In this document: positions 46,730-54,692 of the stretch, in pieces
Layout: each line of letters begins with the position of its first letter
Numbering within the stretch: position 1 is the stretch's first letter
DNA from: Micromonospora sp. WMMD980
Lineage (GTDB): Bacteria; Actinomycetota; Actinomycetes; Mycobacteriales; Micromonosporaceae
DNA length: 64,000 bases
NCBI RefSeq assembly: GCF_029626035.1
Contig: NZ_JARUBE010000003.1
Location: 4,898,001 to 4,962,000, forward strand
Direction: 5' to 3'
The notes under the pieces: model-generated
Databases searched by the model: none
What the model was told of the DNA's origin: nothing
Seen by the model: only the letters and a program-made list of their open reading frames with translations
Program-made: the position numbers and the translations under genes

Positions 46730-47937
46730 GACGAGCCCGCCGAGCTGGGCCAGACCACCCGGAGAATCGGCGGTACGGGCACACCCCGCTCGCGCAGCAG
46801 ATTGCCGAGCGGCCGGGCGGCCAGGCCGAGACCACGGCCTCGGATCCAGGCCGGGACCACGGTCACCACCCGGTCGGGCCCTTCCGGCAGGAGCAGCCCG
46901 ATCGAGTCGAGCACCCGGCCCGTCCCGGTCCGGCGGAGTTGCAGGACCACCTGCAACGCGGCGGCGACCTGGGCGTGCAGCGCGACCCGGGGCAGCCCAC
47001 CGAGCATGCCGAGCGCCTCCAACCGGGCGGGGACGTCCATCGGAGCGTTGGCGTGCAACGTCCCCGCCCCACCGTCGTGACCGGTGTTCAAAGCGGCCAG
47101 CAGGTCGACCACCTCGGCGCCCCGACACTCACCCACCACCAACCGGTCCGGGCGCATCCGCAACGCCTGCCGGACCAGGTCGCCGAGCCCGACCACACCG
47201 ACGCCCTCGACGTTCGCGGTACGCGCCTGCAACCCGATCACGTGCGGATGCACCGGACGCAACTCGGCGGCATCCTCGACCAGCACGATCCGCTCGTTGC
47301 CGGGCACCAGCCCGAGCAGCGTGTTGAGCAGGGTGGTCTTGCCGGAACCGGTGCCACCGGTCACCAGGTAGGCGAGCCGCGCGGCCACCACCGCGTCGAG
47401 CAACGGGGCGACCGACCGGGGCACGGTGCCGTGCTCGACCAGCTCGTCGAGCCTGAACGGTCGCTGCCGGAAGGTACGCAGCGACAGGTAGGGACCGTCG
47501 GTCGCCACCGGCGGCAGCACGGCGTGCAGCCGGGTGCCGTCGGGCAACCGCGCGTCGGCGAAGGGCGAGGCGTCGTCGAGTCGGCGACCGGCGGCCGAGG
47601 TCAGCCGCTGCGCCAACCGGCGAACATCGTCGACGGTGCCGAGCGGCACGGCCACCTGGTGCAGCCCCCGCCCCCGGTCGACCCAGACCCGCACCCCGTT
47701 CACCAGCACGTCGGTCACCTCCGGGTCGGCCAGGAGCGGCGCGAGTGGACCGGCGCCGACGAGGTCGTCGTGCACCCGGTCGGCGATCCGCAGCAGAGTG
47801 GTGTCGCCCAGCACACCGGCGGCCGGCTCGGCGCGTACCGCGGACACGACCGCGGCGGACGTGACCGGCGTGGCCTCGGCGGCGAACCGGTGCCGGACGC
47901 GGGCGGCCAGGCCCTCCGGGTCGGCCGGCCCGGTCAC
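46726..47937 (-). CDS. tadA: TadA/CpaF-type pilus assembly ATPase
   Basis: A 403-residue secretion ATPase of the VirB11/CpaF class: N-terminal domain (DDLVGAGPLAPLLADPEVTD, VNGVRVWVDRGRGL), Walker A GGTGSGKTT around residue 195, Asp box VLVEDAAELRP, then MRPDRLVVGECRGAEVVDLL (Walker B) and the His box TGHDGGAGTLHAN. It powers Flp pilus assembly. GTG start overlaps the ssd stop (GTGA); its own stop overlaps the TadB-like start. Confidence 0.92.
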   Translation of the reverse strand: MTGPADPEGLAARVRHRFAAEATPVTSAAVVSAVRAEPAAGVLGDTTLLRIADRVHDDLVGAGPLAPLLADPEVTDVLVNGVRVWVDRGRGLHQVAVPLGTVDDVRRLAQRLTSAAGRRLDDASPFADARLPDGTRLHAVLPPVATDGPYLSLRTFRQRPFRLDELVEHGTVPRSVAPLLDAVVAARLAYLVTGGTGSGKTTLLNTLLGLVPGNERIVLVEDAAELRPVHPHVIGLQARTANVEGVGVVGLGDLVRQALRMRPDRLVVGECRGAEVVDLLAALNTGHDGGAGTLHANAPMDVPARLEALGMLGGLPRVALHAQVAAALQVVLQLRRTGTGRVLDSIGLLLPEGPDRVVTVVPAWIRGRGLGLAARPLGNLLRERGVPVPPILRVVWPSSAGSS

Positions 47938-49037
47938 GCCGCGCCCGCCGCGGATCGTCCGGTCAGCTCGTCGACGAGCCGCTGGCACAGCACGGCGAGC
48001 GGCCCCTTGCCGGTGGCGCCCGGCGCCTCGCCGCGTTCCAGCCCCCGGCACAGGCCGGGCTCGGGCCGGAGCGTCCCGGCGAGCGGAAGGCCGAGCGCAC
48101 GCGCCACCTCGGCCGCCCGGAGCCGGCCGGGTGCCGGGCCGCGCACGATCACCGACAGGTCGGTGCAGTGCGGGGCCACGACGGCAGCCACCCGGGCCGC
48201 CGCCGCGGTGGCCCGCAGCTCCGCGGGCACCACGAGGAATGCCCGGTCGGCGGCCTGGAGCGCGATCACGGCCGCGTCGTCGAGATGCCGGGGCAGGTCG
48301 AGGACGACCAGGTCTCGCCCGCGCCGACCGGCGTCGACAGTCGCGGCCATCGCCTCGGCCGGCAGGCGCCGCAGGTCGCCCCGGTCCCACGAGAGCACGA
48401 CCAGGTCACCTCGGCTGGGCAGGGCGCGGACCAGCGCGGGCGGATCGACGCGACCGTCGGCGCCGGCCAACTCGGGCCAGCGCAACCCGTCGAGCTGCTC
48501 CCAGCCGAGCACCAGGTCGAGCCCGCCGCCCAGCGGATCGGCGTCGACCAGCAGCGTGCGCAGCCGGGCGCGGGCAGCGGTGACGGCGAGCCCGCCGGCG
48601 AGCACGCTCGCCCCGGCGCCGCCGCGCCCACCGAGCACCGCCACCACCCGCGCCGGGCCCGCGCCCACCGGCCCGGCCACGCACTCGGCGAACCGGTCGA
48701 CCAGCCAGGGCTCCGCCGCGGGCAGGGACGCGACGTGCTCGGCGCCGATCAGCTCGGCCAACTCCGTACCCGGATCGAGCTGACCGGAACGACCGACCAG
48801 GACCGTGCGGGGACGTCGTGGCAGGCGGGCCCGCAGGCAGGCCGCCGCCTGGTCGGCGCCGACCAGCACCAGCGGCGCCGGTGCCCACCGGGCGCGGGCG
48901 GCGGCCGGGTCGGCCGCCAGCTCGACCTCGGTGCCGCCGGCCGCCGCGAGCCGGAGCAGCTCGTCGAGCAGGTCACCGTCGGCCGTGACGAGCAGGGGCA
49001 GTCGACGGTACGGCGGGAGCGGGGTACGGGGCGGCAT
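47934..49037 (-). CDS. ssd: Septum-site-determining protein Ssd / CpaE-like ATPase
   Basis: A 367-residue protein. The N-terminal receiver-like domain (about 1-110, PLLVTADGDLLDELLRLAAA) lacks clear phospho-acceptor features, followed by a ParA/MinD-like ATPase: VVAVLGGRGGAGASVLAGGL carries a deviant Walker A without the signature lysines, then LLVDADPLGGGLDLVLGWE and VVLDLPRHLDDAA. This is the actinobacterial Ssd/CpaE group, which positions pili and affects septum formation in mycobacteria. ATG at 49037 is chosen because GGAGG lies 5 bases upstream; a second ATG lies 4 codons earlier. First gene of the tad operon. Confidence 0.88.
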   Translation of the reverse strand: MPPRTPLPPYRRLPLLVTADGDLLDELLRLAAAGGTEVELAADPAAARARWAPAPLVLVGADQAAACLRARLPRRPRTVLVGRSGQLDPGTELAELIGAEHVASLPAAEPWLVDRFAECVAGPVGAGPARVVAVLGGRGGAGASVLAGGLAVTAARARLRTLLVDADPLGGGLDLVLGWEQLDGLRWPELAGADGRVDPPALVRALPSRGDLVVLSWDRGDLRRLPAEAMAATVDAGRRGRDLVVLDLPRHLDDAAVIALQAADRAFLVVPAELRATAAAARVAAVVAPHCTDLSVIVRGPAPGRLRAAEVARALGLPLAGTLRPEPGLCRGLERGEAPGATGKGPLAVLCQRLVDELTGRSAAGAA

Positions 49038-49366
49038 GGCGGCCTCCATCGGTCGGACTCGGACGTGCCACGACGCAGCCTGCCCAAGTCGCCCGACCCG
49101 GACGGGGTCGACGGACACCCGCCTGTGGACAGCGACCCCATGTGGACAGACCTCGGCGAACGAGTCGATCTGCTATGCCCCGCACCACCGGACAGGCGGG
49201 TTCTCCCCGGCGGCACGGCCGTGCCCAGCCTCCGAAGAGACGGATTCATTCGGACCCGCCGGTCGACGCGGTCGGACCGCCAGCCATTGACGGCGGGGAT
49301 CATCCGTCCCGCACAATCGGATCCCTTGCCGCAGCACGGACGGCACCGGCTCGTGGAATCGAGGCC
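49038..49366. other. Divergent promoter region of the tad operon and the VHL-domain gene
   Basis: 329 bases between divergent starts; no gene is supported. It should contain both promoters, but I see no clear hexamers. Confidence 0.4.
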
Positions 49367-50059
49367 ATGACCGATCCACCGCAGGGCGCCGGAACACCAC
49401 CCGCCCGCCGCCACGCCAGCCCCGCTCCCCCGCCCGGCGACGCCTGGCTCCGCAACCCGTCCCCGGCCACGCTCGCCTCGGTCGCGATCGGCATCGTGGT
49501 CGTCGTACTGGTCGGCACGCTCAGCTTCTTCGCGATGCCCCGCCGACCCGACCTGCCGCCGCCGATCGGCAGCGAGGCGATCCTGGCGTCCCCGGGCAAC
49601 TCCACGCCGGCCGCCGACGTGCCGACCGAGTCATACTCGCCGGCGCCCGTGTCGCTCTCCACCCGCGCCGCCCAGCCGACCCGCCGGCCCGCGCCGCCGC
49701 GCCGCACCACCCCGGCCGCGCGCCCTCCGGCGCCGAAGCCGTCGGCGAGCCGCACGACGGCGCCCGCGCCCCGGCCGGACGAACTCACCCCGCTCCCGGC
49801 CTCCCGGGAATCGACGCTGCGTTCCCGCAGCGGTGGGCCGGAGACGTTCGTCGACTTCGTCAACGCCAGGTCGGGGACCGTCGTCGTCTACTGGCTGGAC
49901 TACGGCGGAGCACGCCAGCGGTACGCGGTGCTGCGGCCGGGGCAGACCCACCGGCAGCAGACGTACGTGGGGCACCCGTGGGTGGTGACCGACGACCGGG
50001 GTCGGGCACTGGTCTGTTTCGAGCCCGTGCCGCAGACCAGGCGCGCGGTGATCCGCTGA
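49367..50059 (+). CDS. Membrane-anchored protein with C-terminal VHL beta-like domain
   Basis: A 230-residue protein: cytoplasmic Pro/Arg-rich N-terminus, one membrane helix (about 34-57, ATLASVAIGIVVVVLVGTLS), a Pro/Ala/Thr/Ser-rich spacer of about 85 residues, and a C-terminal beta domain (about 147-228). That domain reads ESTLRSRSGGPETFVDFVNA, VVVYWLDYGGARQRYAVLRP, GQTHRQQTYVGHPWVVTDD and ALVCFEPV. The order of strands matches the beta domain of von Hippel-Lindau protein (the V-W-L-D/N-F/Y-G...Y..L.PG......Y.GH.W pattern). It would sit outside the membrane. Bacterial VHL-beta domains are known but their ligands are not. Divergent from ssd; no ribosome site is obvious. Confidence 0.75.
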   Translation: MTDPPQGAGTPPARRHASPAPPPGDAWLRNPSPATLASVAIGIVVVVLVGTLSFFAMPRRPDLPPPIGSEAILASPGNSTPAADVPTESYSPAPVSLSTRAAQPTRRPAPPRRTTPAARPPAPKPSASRTTAPAPRPDELTPLPASRESTLRSRSGGPETFVDFVNARSGTVVVYWLDYGGARQRYAVLRPGQTHRQQTYVGHPWVVTDDRGRALVCFEPVPQTRRAVIR

Positions 50060-50429
50060 CGACGGGCCGACGCGGTTGTCCAGGCGGACGGGGGCAGCCG
50101 GTCGTCGAAGGCCGCGCTGGTCGAGGCTCAGGACCAGAACAGCCACCGAGACGGCGAGGACCACGGCCGGCCCGACGATGTCCAACCGGCCCCGGGACAG
50201 GAGTGGCCAGCCGGCCAGGTCGCGGCCGCCCACCGATGAGTACGGCGGTGACGACGGTGACCGTGAGAGCGTTTCTCAACCAGCTGATCGCGGTGACTCG
50301 TCGGTCCCTTGATCTTGAAGCCGGCCAGCCGGACGGCCGGCGTGTGTCCATCAGTGCGCAAGCACCGTTTCAGAGGGCGCCGACGGCAACCAGGAGATTC
50401 CCGGGCCGAGGGTCTTCCACCTACGCCAC
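50060..50429. other. Intergenic region with a possible decayed small membrane gene
   Basis: On the complementary strand two frames meet near 50230: one encodes SWLRNALTVTVVTAVLIGG, the other continues GRDLAGWPLLSRGRLDIVGP, then AVVLAVSVAVLVLSLDQRGL. Joined by a frameshift they would make a small two-helix membrane protein. The evidence is weak. No other gene is seen. Confidence 0.25.
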
Positions 50430-50520
50430 AAAGGGACGACCCCCGTCGGGGGGAGACGGGGGTCGTCGGGTGGTTCGGCTCCGGGGGGGTCGAGCCGAAC
50501 CGACTCAGCGGTCACGGGGG
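50430..50520 (-). ncRNA. 6C small RNA
   Basis: On the complementary strand two stable hairpins stand in tandem. The 5' one (50472-50501) has 10-base perfect arms and a loop with seven C. The 3' one (50435-50467) has 13-base perfect arms and a loop of T plus six C, and is followed by CCCTTT, so it also acts as terminator. Two C-rich loops on strong stems define the actinobacterial 6C RNA. Position supports this: in M. tuberculosis the 6C RNA (ncRv13660c/B11) lies between ssd (Rv3660c) and the HAD hydrolase (Rv3661), on the same relative strand. The RNA regulates mRNAs by pairing through the C-rich loops with G-rich ribosome sites. The 5' end is not precisely known; TATAAG near 50596 on that strand could be its -10 if the transcript is longer. 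Confidence 0.85.
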
Positions 50521-50678
50521 GTGCAACCGCCGAGGGTCTGCGGGCGACCGGACGTGAACTCCCGTCGCGAGGACAAGCATGCCGCAGCCGACCCTTATAC
50601 GTCGAGTGGTGTTCACTCCACGCAAAGCTAATTTCTCGCACAGAGATGTGACCGCTGTCACTCCGCCGGGTACACCTC

Positions 50679-50702
50679 GCCCACCCCGACCCCGGGGTGG
50701 GC
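50679..50702. repeat. Hairpin upstream of the HAD gene
   Basis: GCCCACCCC and its complement form 9-base arms around GACCCC, about 35 bases before the HAD start. It lies where a -35 region would be, so it might be regulatory rather than a terminator. Confidence 0.35.
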
Positions 50703-50724
50703 GGCCGGGAGCGCCCCGTCCGGC

Positions 50725-50730
50725 TAGACT
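50725..50730 (+). promoter_or_regulatory. Putative -10 of leaderless promoter
   Basis: TAGACT ends 8 bases before the GTG at 50739, with no ribosome site between. Confidence 0.45.
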
Positions 50731-50738
50731 TTCGCGCC

Positions 50739-51545
50739 GTGGGCCGCAGTGCCGCTTTCTTCGATCTCGACAAGACCGTCATCGCCAAGTCGAGCGCCCT
50801 GGCGTTCGGTCGGCCGTTCTACCGGGACGGGCTGATCACTCGGCGTGACGTGGTCAAGTCGGCGTACGCGCAGCTGATGTTCCGGCTGGGCGGCACCGAC
50901 GAGCAGACCATGGCCCGCACCCGGGACTATCTGGCCACGCTCTGTAAGGGCTGGCCGGTGGAACAGGTCCGCCAGATCGTCGCGGAGACGCTGCACGAAC
51001 TGATCAACCCCTATGTGTACGCCGAGGCGGCGGCCCTGATCGAGGAGCACCAGGCCGCCGGGCGGGACGTGGTGCTGGTCTCCGCCTCGGGCGAGGAGAT
51101 GGTCCGGCCGATCGGCGAACTGCTCGGCGTGACCGACGTGATCGCCACCCGGATGGGGGTCGTCGACGGCCGCTACAGCGGCGAGGTCGAGTTCTACGCG
51201 GCCGGTCCGAGCAAGGTCGACGCCGTGGGCGAGCTGGCCGGTGAGCGCGACTACGACCTGGCCGATTCCTACGCGTACTCCGATTCGTACAGCGATCGGC
51301 CGTTGCTGGAGTGCGTGGGGCACCCGAGCGTGGTCAACCCGGACCGGACCCTGCGCAAGCTGGCGGCGGAGAACGGCTGGCCGGTCCTGGAGTTCCGGCA
51401 CCCGATCCCGCTGGGCCGCCGGCTGCGCGAGCGGCCGGCGGTGCCGGTCGCGGCGGCGGCGCTCGGCGTCGGTGTCGGTGTCGCCATCGGCATCGCCTGG
51501 TACGGCCGGCACCGGCGCACCCGGGCCGCCGCACCCACCGCCTGA
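50739..51545 (+). CDS. HAD-IB family hydrolase (SerB-like), membrane-tethered
   Basis: A 268-residue HAD phosphatase. Motif I FFDLDKTVI has the nucleophile Asp9 and general acid Asp11, motif II VLVSASGEEM, and the last acidic motif DLADSYAYSDSYSD. The Cap region lies about 30-90. A C-terminal hydrophobic helix (VPVAAAALGVGVGVAIGIAW, about 238-257) with a basic tail anchors it to the membrane. HAD-IB relatives dephosphorylate phosphoserine or lipids; the substrate here is unknown. The mycobacterial orthologue by position is Rv3661, next to ssd and 6C RNA. GTG start with leaderless -10. Confidence 0.88.
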   Translation: MGRSAAFFDLDKTVIAKSSALAFGRPFYRDGLITRRDVVKSAYAQLMFRLGGTDEQTMARTRDYLATLCKGWPVEQVRQIVAETLHELINPYVYAEAAALIEEHQAAGRDVVLVSASGEEMVRPIGELLGVTDVIATRMGVVDGRYSGEVEFYAAGPSKVDAVGELAGERDYDLADSYAYSDSYSDRPLLECVGHPSVVNPDRTLRKLAAENGWPVLEFRHPIPLGRRLRERPAVPVAAAALGVGVGVAIGIAWYGRHRRTRAAAPTA

Positions 51546-51555
51546 CGGCCCGGCC

Positions 51556-52302
51556 TCAGGAGGCGGCGAGCAGTTCGTCGCCGATGAGCGTGATCTGGTC
51601 CGCGCCGATCTCCACCGCGTTCATGTAGTGCCGCAGCCAGGAGCGCAGGCCGTCCGGGGTGCCGGTGGCGAAGGCACCGGCCGCGCCGACATACTCCGGT
51701 TCCCGCTCGCGGTGTCCGACGTCCACGGCGACCAGCCCCCGGGGGTCGAAGCCGGTGGAGATCAGCACCAGCCGCGCGGCGGCCCGGGCCACCACGCCGG
51801 AGGGGCCGGGGAACGGGCGCAGGTTGAGCAGTTCGCCGTGCACCACGGCGGCCAGCACCAGCGGTGGCACCCTGGTGCCGCCGGCCACCAGGTCGGACAG
51901 GGCGTCGAGCCGGGCCGCCACCACCGGGTCGGTCACCGGCCGGCCCAGTTCCGCCTCGGTCACCACGTCGCGGGCGGCGAGCACGTGGAGGCGGGCGAGC
52001 ACCTGCCGGGGGGCCTTCGGCCAGAGGTCGCTGAGGCCGGGCAGCGCGCCGGCCACCCGCAGCGCGCCCTGGAGCACCGGGTCGGTGACCGTGCCGGCGC
52101 GTACCTCCTCGCGGTCGTGGACCCGGCCTTCCAGCGCCGCGCTGGCGACCGCCGAGCGGAGGCTGACCTCGGCGGCGAGCGGGCCGCCCTGGCGGCGCAG
52201 CGCCCGGTGCCGGTGGGCCTGGTCGACCCGGTCGCGGGCGCGCTCGACGGCGGGCGCGACGTCGGCGAGCGCGAGCAGCGGGGCCAGCGGATCAGTGGTC
52301 AC
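51556..52302 (-). CDS. Fic-like protein with degenerate active-site motif
   Basis: A 248-residue helical protein. Its C-terminal half has VVHGELLNLRPFPGPSGVVA followed by RAAARL at the position of the Fic motif HxFx(D/E)GNGRxxR. His is replaced by Arg, the acidic residue by Gly and GNGR by PSGV, while Phe, one Gly and the last Arg remain. It is therefore unlikely to transfer AMP. An orthologue follows the HAD gene in mycobacteria (Rv3662c by position, from memory). It is convergent with the HAD gene (10-base gap) and divergent from acs. Function unknown. Confidence 0.75.
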   Translation of the reverse strand: MTTDPLAPLLALADVAPAVERARDRVDQAHRHRALRRQGGPLAAEVSLRSAVASAALEGRVHDREEVRAGTVTDPVLQGALRVAGALPGLSDLWPKAPRQVLARLHVLAARDVVTEAELGRPVTDPVVAARLDALSDLVAGGTRVPPLVLAAVVHGELLNLRPFPGPSGVVARAAARLVLISTGFDPRGLVAVDVGHREREPEYVGAAGAFATGTPDGLRSWLRHYMNAVEIGADQITLIGDELLAAS

Positions 52303-52320
52303 CCTGACACGGTACGGGGT

Positions 52321-52369
52321 GTTAATAAGGGGCCCCTCCTCTACCGGAGGCGTTAACAGGGGGCCCCGC
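52321..52369. repeat. Micromonospora-type intergenic repeat (two GTTAAnAAGGGGCCCC-like units)
   Basis: Two imperfect copies, GTTAATAAGGGGCCCCT and GTTAACAGGGGGCCCCG, flank CCTCTACCGGAGG, itself a small hairpin. Similar strings are, to my memory, widespread between genes in Micromonospora. Lies between the Fic-like gene and acs and could affect either promoter. Confidence 0.6.
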
Positions 52370-52498
52370 CTTACACCTCAGCGCGGAGGGGGAGCCGCTG
52401 AGCGCGCGGAGCGGGGCGGGCGGTCGCGGGTGCGGTACGGCGGGGCTAACCTTCCCCGGAGTAGGGAGACGCAGGTCACGCGACGAAGGAGTCACCGT
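52370..52498. promoter_or_regulatory. acs upstream region
   Basis: Contains the acs promoter, with TAACCT at 52446-52451 the best -10 candidate, and the ribosome site AAGGAG about 8 bases before the ATG. No gene. Confidence 0.4.
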
Positions 52499-54487
52499 AT
52501 GAGCGAGGCATTGGCCAATCTGCTGAACGAGACGCGCCAGTTCCCGCCGCCGGCCGAACTCGCCGCGAACGCCAACGTGACCGCGGCGGCGTACGACGAG
52601 GCAGCGGATGACCGGCTCGCCTTCTGGGAGCGCCAGGCCGGCCGGCTGACCTGGGCGCAGCCCTGGGAGCAGGTGCTCGACTGGTCGAACGCGCCGTTCG
52701 CGAAGTGGTTCACCGGTGGCCGGCTCAACGTGGCGTACAACTGCCTGGACCGGCACGTGGAGGCGGGGCACGGCGACAAGGTGGCGATCCACTGGGAGGG
52801 CGAGCCGGGTGACACCCGGACCGTCACCTACGCGGACCTGCACCGGCTGACCTGCCAGGCGGCGAACGCCCTGACGGAGCTGGGCGTGACCGCCGGCGAC
52901 CGGGTGGCGATCTATCTGCCGATGATCCCGGAGGCCGCGGTGGCGATGCTCGCCTGCGCCCGGATCGGCGCCACGCACAGCGTGGTGTTCGGCGGCTTCT
53001 CCGCCGACGCGTTGACCAACCGGATCCAGGACGCCAGCGCCAAGGTGGTGATCACCGCGGACGGCGGGTTCCGCCGGGGCAAGCCGTCGGCGCTGAAGCC
53101 GACCGTGGACGAGGCGGTGGCGAACTGCCCCTCGGTGGAGCACGTGCTGGTGGTCCGCCGCACCGGCGAGGAGGTCGGCTGGTCGGCGAAGGACCACTGG
53201 TGGCACGACGCGGTGGAGAACGCCTCGCCGGAGCACGAGGCGCAGCCGTTCGACGCCGAGCACCCGCTGTTCATCCTCTACACCAGCGGCACCACCGCGC
53301 GGCCGAAGGGCATCCTGCACACCACCGGCGGCTACCTGACCCAGGCGTCGTACACCGCGCACGCGGTCTTCGACCTGAAGCCGGAGACGGACGTCTACTG
53401 GTGCACGGCGGACATCGGCTGGGTGACCGGACACTCCTACATCGTCTACGGACCGCTCGCCAACGGCGCCACCCAGGTCATGTACGAGGGCACCCCGGAC
53501 ACCCCGCACAAGGGCCGGTTCTGGGAGATCGTCGACAAGTACCGGGTGACGATCCTGTACACGGCGCCGACGCTGATCCGCACCATGATGAAGTGGGGCG
53601 AGGACGTCCCGGCCGGGTACGACCTGTCGTCGCTGCGCCTGCTCGGCAGCGTCGGCGAGCCGATCAACCCGGAGGCGTGGATCTGGTACCGGCAGTTCGT
53701 GGGCCGGGGTGAGCTGCCGGTGGTGGACACCTGGTGGCAGACCGAGACCGGCGCGATGATGATCTCGCCGCTGCCGGGCGTGACCGAGGCGAAGCCGGGT
53801 TCGGCGATGGCGCCGCTGCCCGGCATCGTGGCCGACGTGGTCGACGACCAGGGCGAGTCGGTGCCGAACGGCGGGGGCGGCTACCTGGTGCTCACCGAGC
53901 CGTGGCCGTCGATGCTGCGCACCATCTGGGGCGACGACAACCGGTTCCTGGAGACCTACTGGTCGCGGTTCGGCGCGGGCGCCAACACCGGCGACAAGTG
54001 GGTCTACTTCGCCGGCGACGGCGCCAAGAAGGACGACGACGGGCACATCTGGCTGCTCGGCCGGGTCGACGACGTGATGCTGGTGTCCGGGCACAACATC
54101 TCCACCACCGAGGTCGAGTCGGCGCTGGTCAGTCACCCGTCGGTGGCGGAGGCGGCGGTGGTCGGCGCGACCGATCCGACGACCGGGCAGGCGATCGTGG
54201 CGTTCGCGATCCCGCGCGGCAGCGCGGAGACCTCCGGGGACGCGGGCGAGCAGCTCATCGCGGAGCTGCGCAACCACGTGGCGAGGACGCTCGGCCCGAT
54301 CGCCAAGCCGCGGCAGATCATGCTGGTGCCGGAGCTGCCGAAGACCCGCTCCGGCAAGATCATGCGTCGGCTGCTGCGGGACGTGGCGGAGAACCGGTCG
54401 CTCGGCGACGTGACCACGCTCCAGGACTCCTCGGTGATGGAGTTGATCTCCTCGGGGATGAGTGGCGGCAAGTCCGACGAGGACTGA
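52499..54487 (+). CDS. acs: Acetyl-CoA synthetase
   Basis: A 662-residue adenylate-forming enzyme converting acetate, ATP and CoA to acetyl-CoA. The signature stretch YTSGTTARPKGILHTTGGY is intact, along with YWCTADIGWVTGHSYIVYGP, DTWWQTETGAMMISPLPG and GRVDDVMLVSGHNIST. The C-terminal catalytic lysine is Lys620 in KTRSGKIMRR, which is regulated by acetylation in this family. Length is normal. ATG start with AAGGAG upstream. A hairpin follows the stop. In actinobacteria acs commonly follows this tad/HAD block. Confidence 0.96.
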   Translation: MSEALANLLNETRQFPPPAELAANANVTAAAYDEAADDRLAFWERQAGRLTWAQPWEQVLDWSNAPFAKWFTGGRLNVAYNCLDRHVEAGHGDKVAIHWEGEPGDTRTVTYADLHRLTCQAANALTELGVTAGDRVAIYLPMIPEAAVAMLACARIGATHSVVFGGFSADALTNRIQDASAKVVITADGGFRRGKPSALKPTVDEAVANCPSVEHVLVVRRTGEEVGWSAKDHWWHDAVENASPEHEAQPFDAEHPLFILYTSGTTARPKGILHTTGGYLTQASYTAHAVFDLKPETDVYWCTADIGWVTGHSYIVYGPLANGATQVMYEGTPDTPHKGRFWEIVDKYRVTILYTAPTLIRTMMKWGEDVPAGYDLSSLRLLGSVGEPINPEAWIWYRQFVGRGELPVVDTWWQTETGAMMISPLPGVTEAKPGSAMAPLPGIVADVVDDQGESVPNGGGGYLVLTEPWPSMLRTIWGDDNRFLETYWSRFGAGANTGDKWVYFAGDGAKKDDDGHIWLLGRVDDVMLVSGHNISTTEVESALVSHPSVAEAAVVGATDPTTGQAIVAFAIPRGSAETSGDAGEQLIAELRNHVARTLGPIAKPRQIMLVPELPKTRSGKIMRRLLRDVAENRSLGDVTTLQDSSVMELISSGMSGGKSDED

Positions 54488-54502
54488 CCTCGGCGGAACC
54501 GG

Positions 54503-54529
54503 GGGGCGGGTCGCACGGCGGCCCGCCCC
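54503..54529 (+). terminator. acs terminator hairpin
   Basis: GGGGCGGG and CCCGCCCC arms around an 11-base loop, followed by TT, 15 bases after the acs stop. Confidence 0.6.
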
Positions 54530-54692
54530 TTCGCGTACGCGGGGATCATGCCGGTCGATCGGCGGAGGGGCACTGGCCTGTTCACCCCTGTCTATGCCAC
54601 GCCCGGTCGGCTACCTTCAGCCGCAACCGGCGGATTTCGACAGATGTCACTGGGACGGCTGGCCCTTCACCATTCCCTACGAACGGAGTGGC

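Noticed and set aside
49631..50233. 200-codon frame antisense to the VHL-domain gene
   Set aside because: Most of it is antisense to the VHL gene and Arg-rich; only the short hydrophobic start is of interest and is noted separately.
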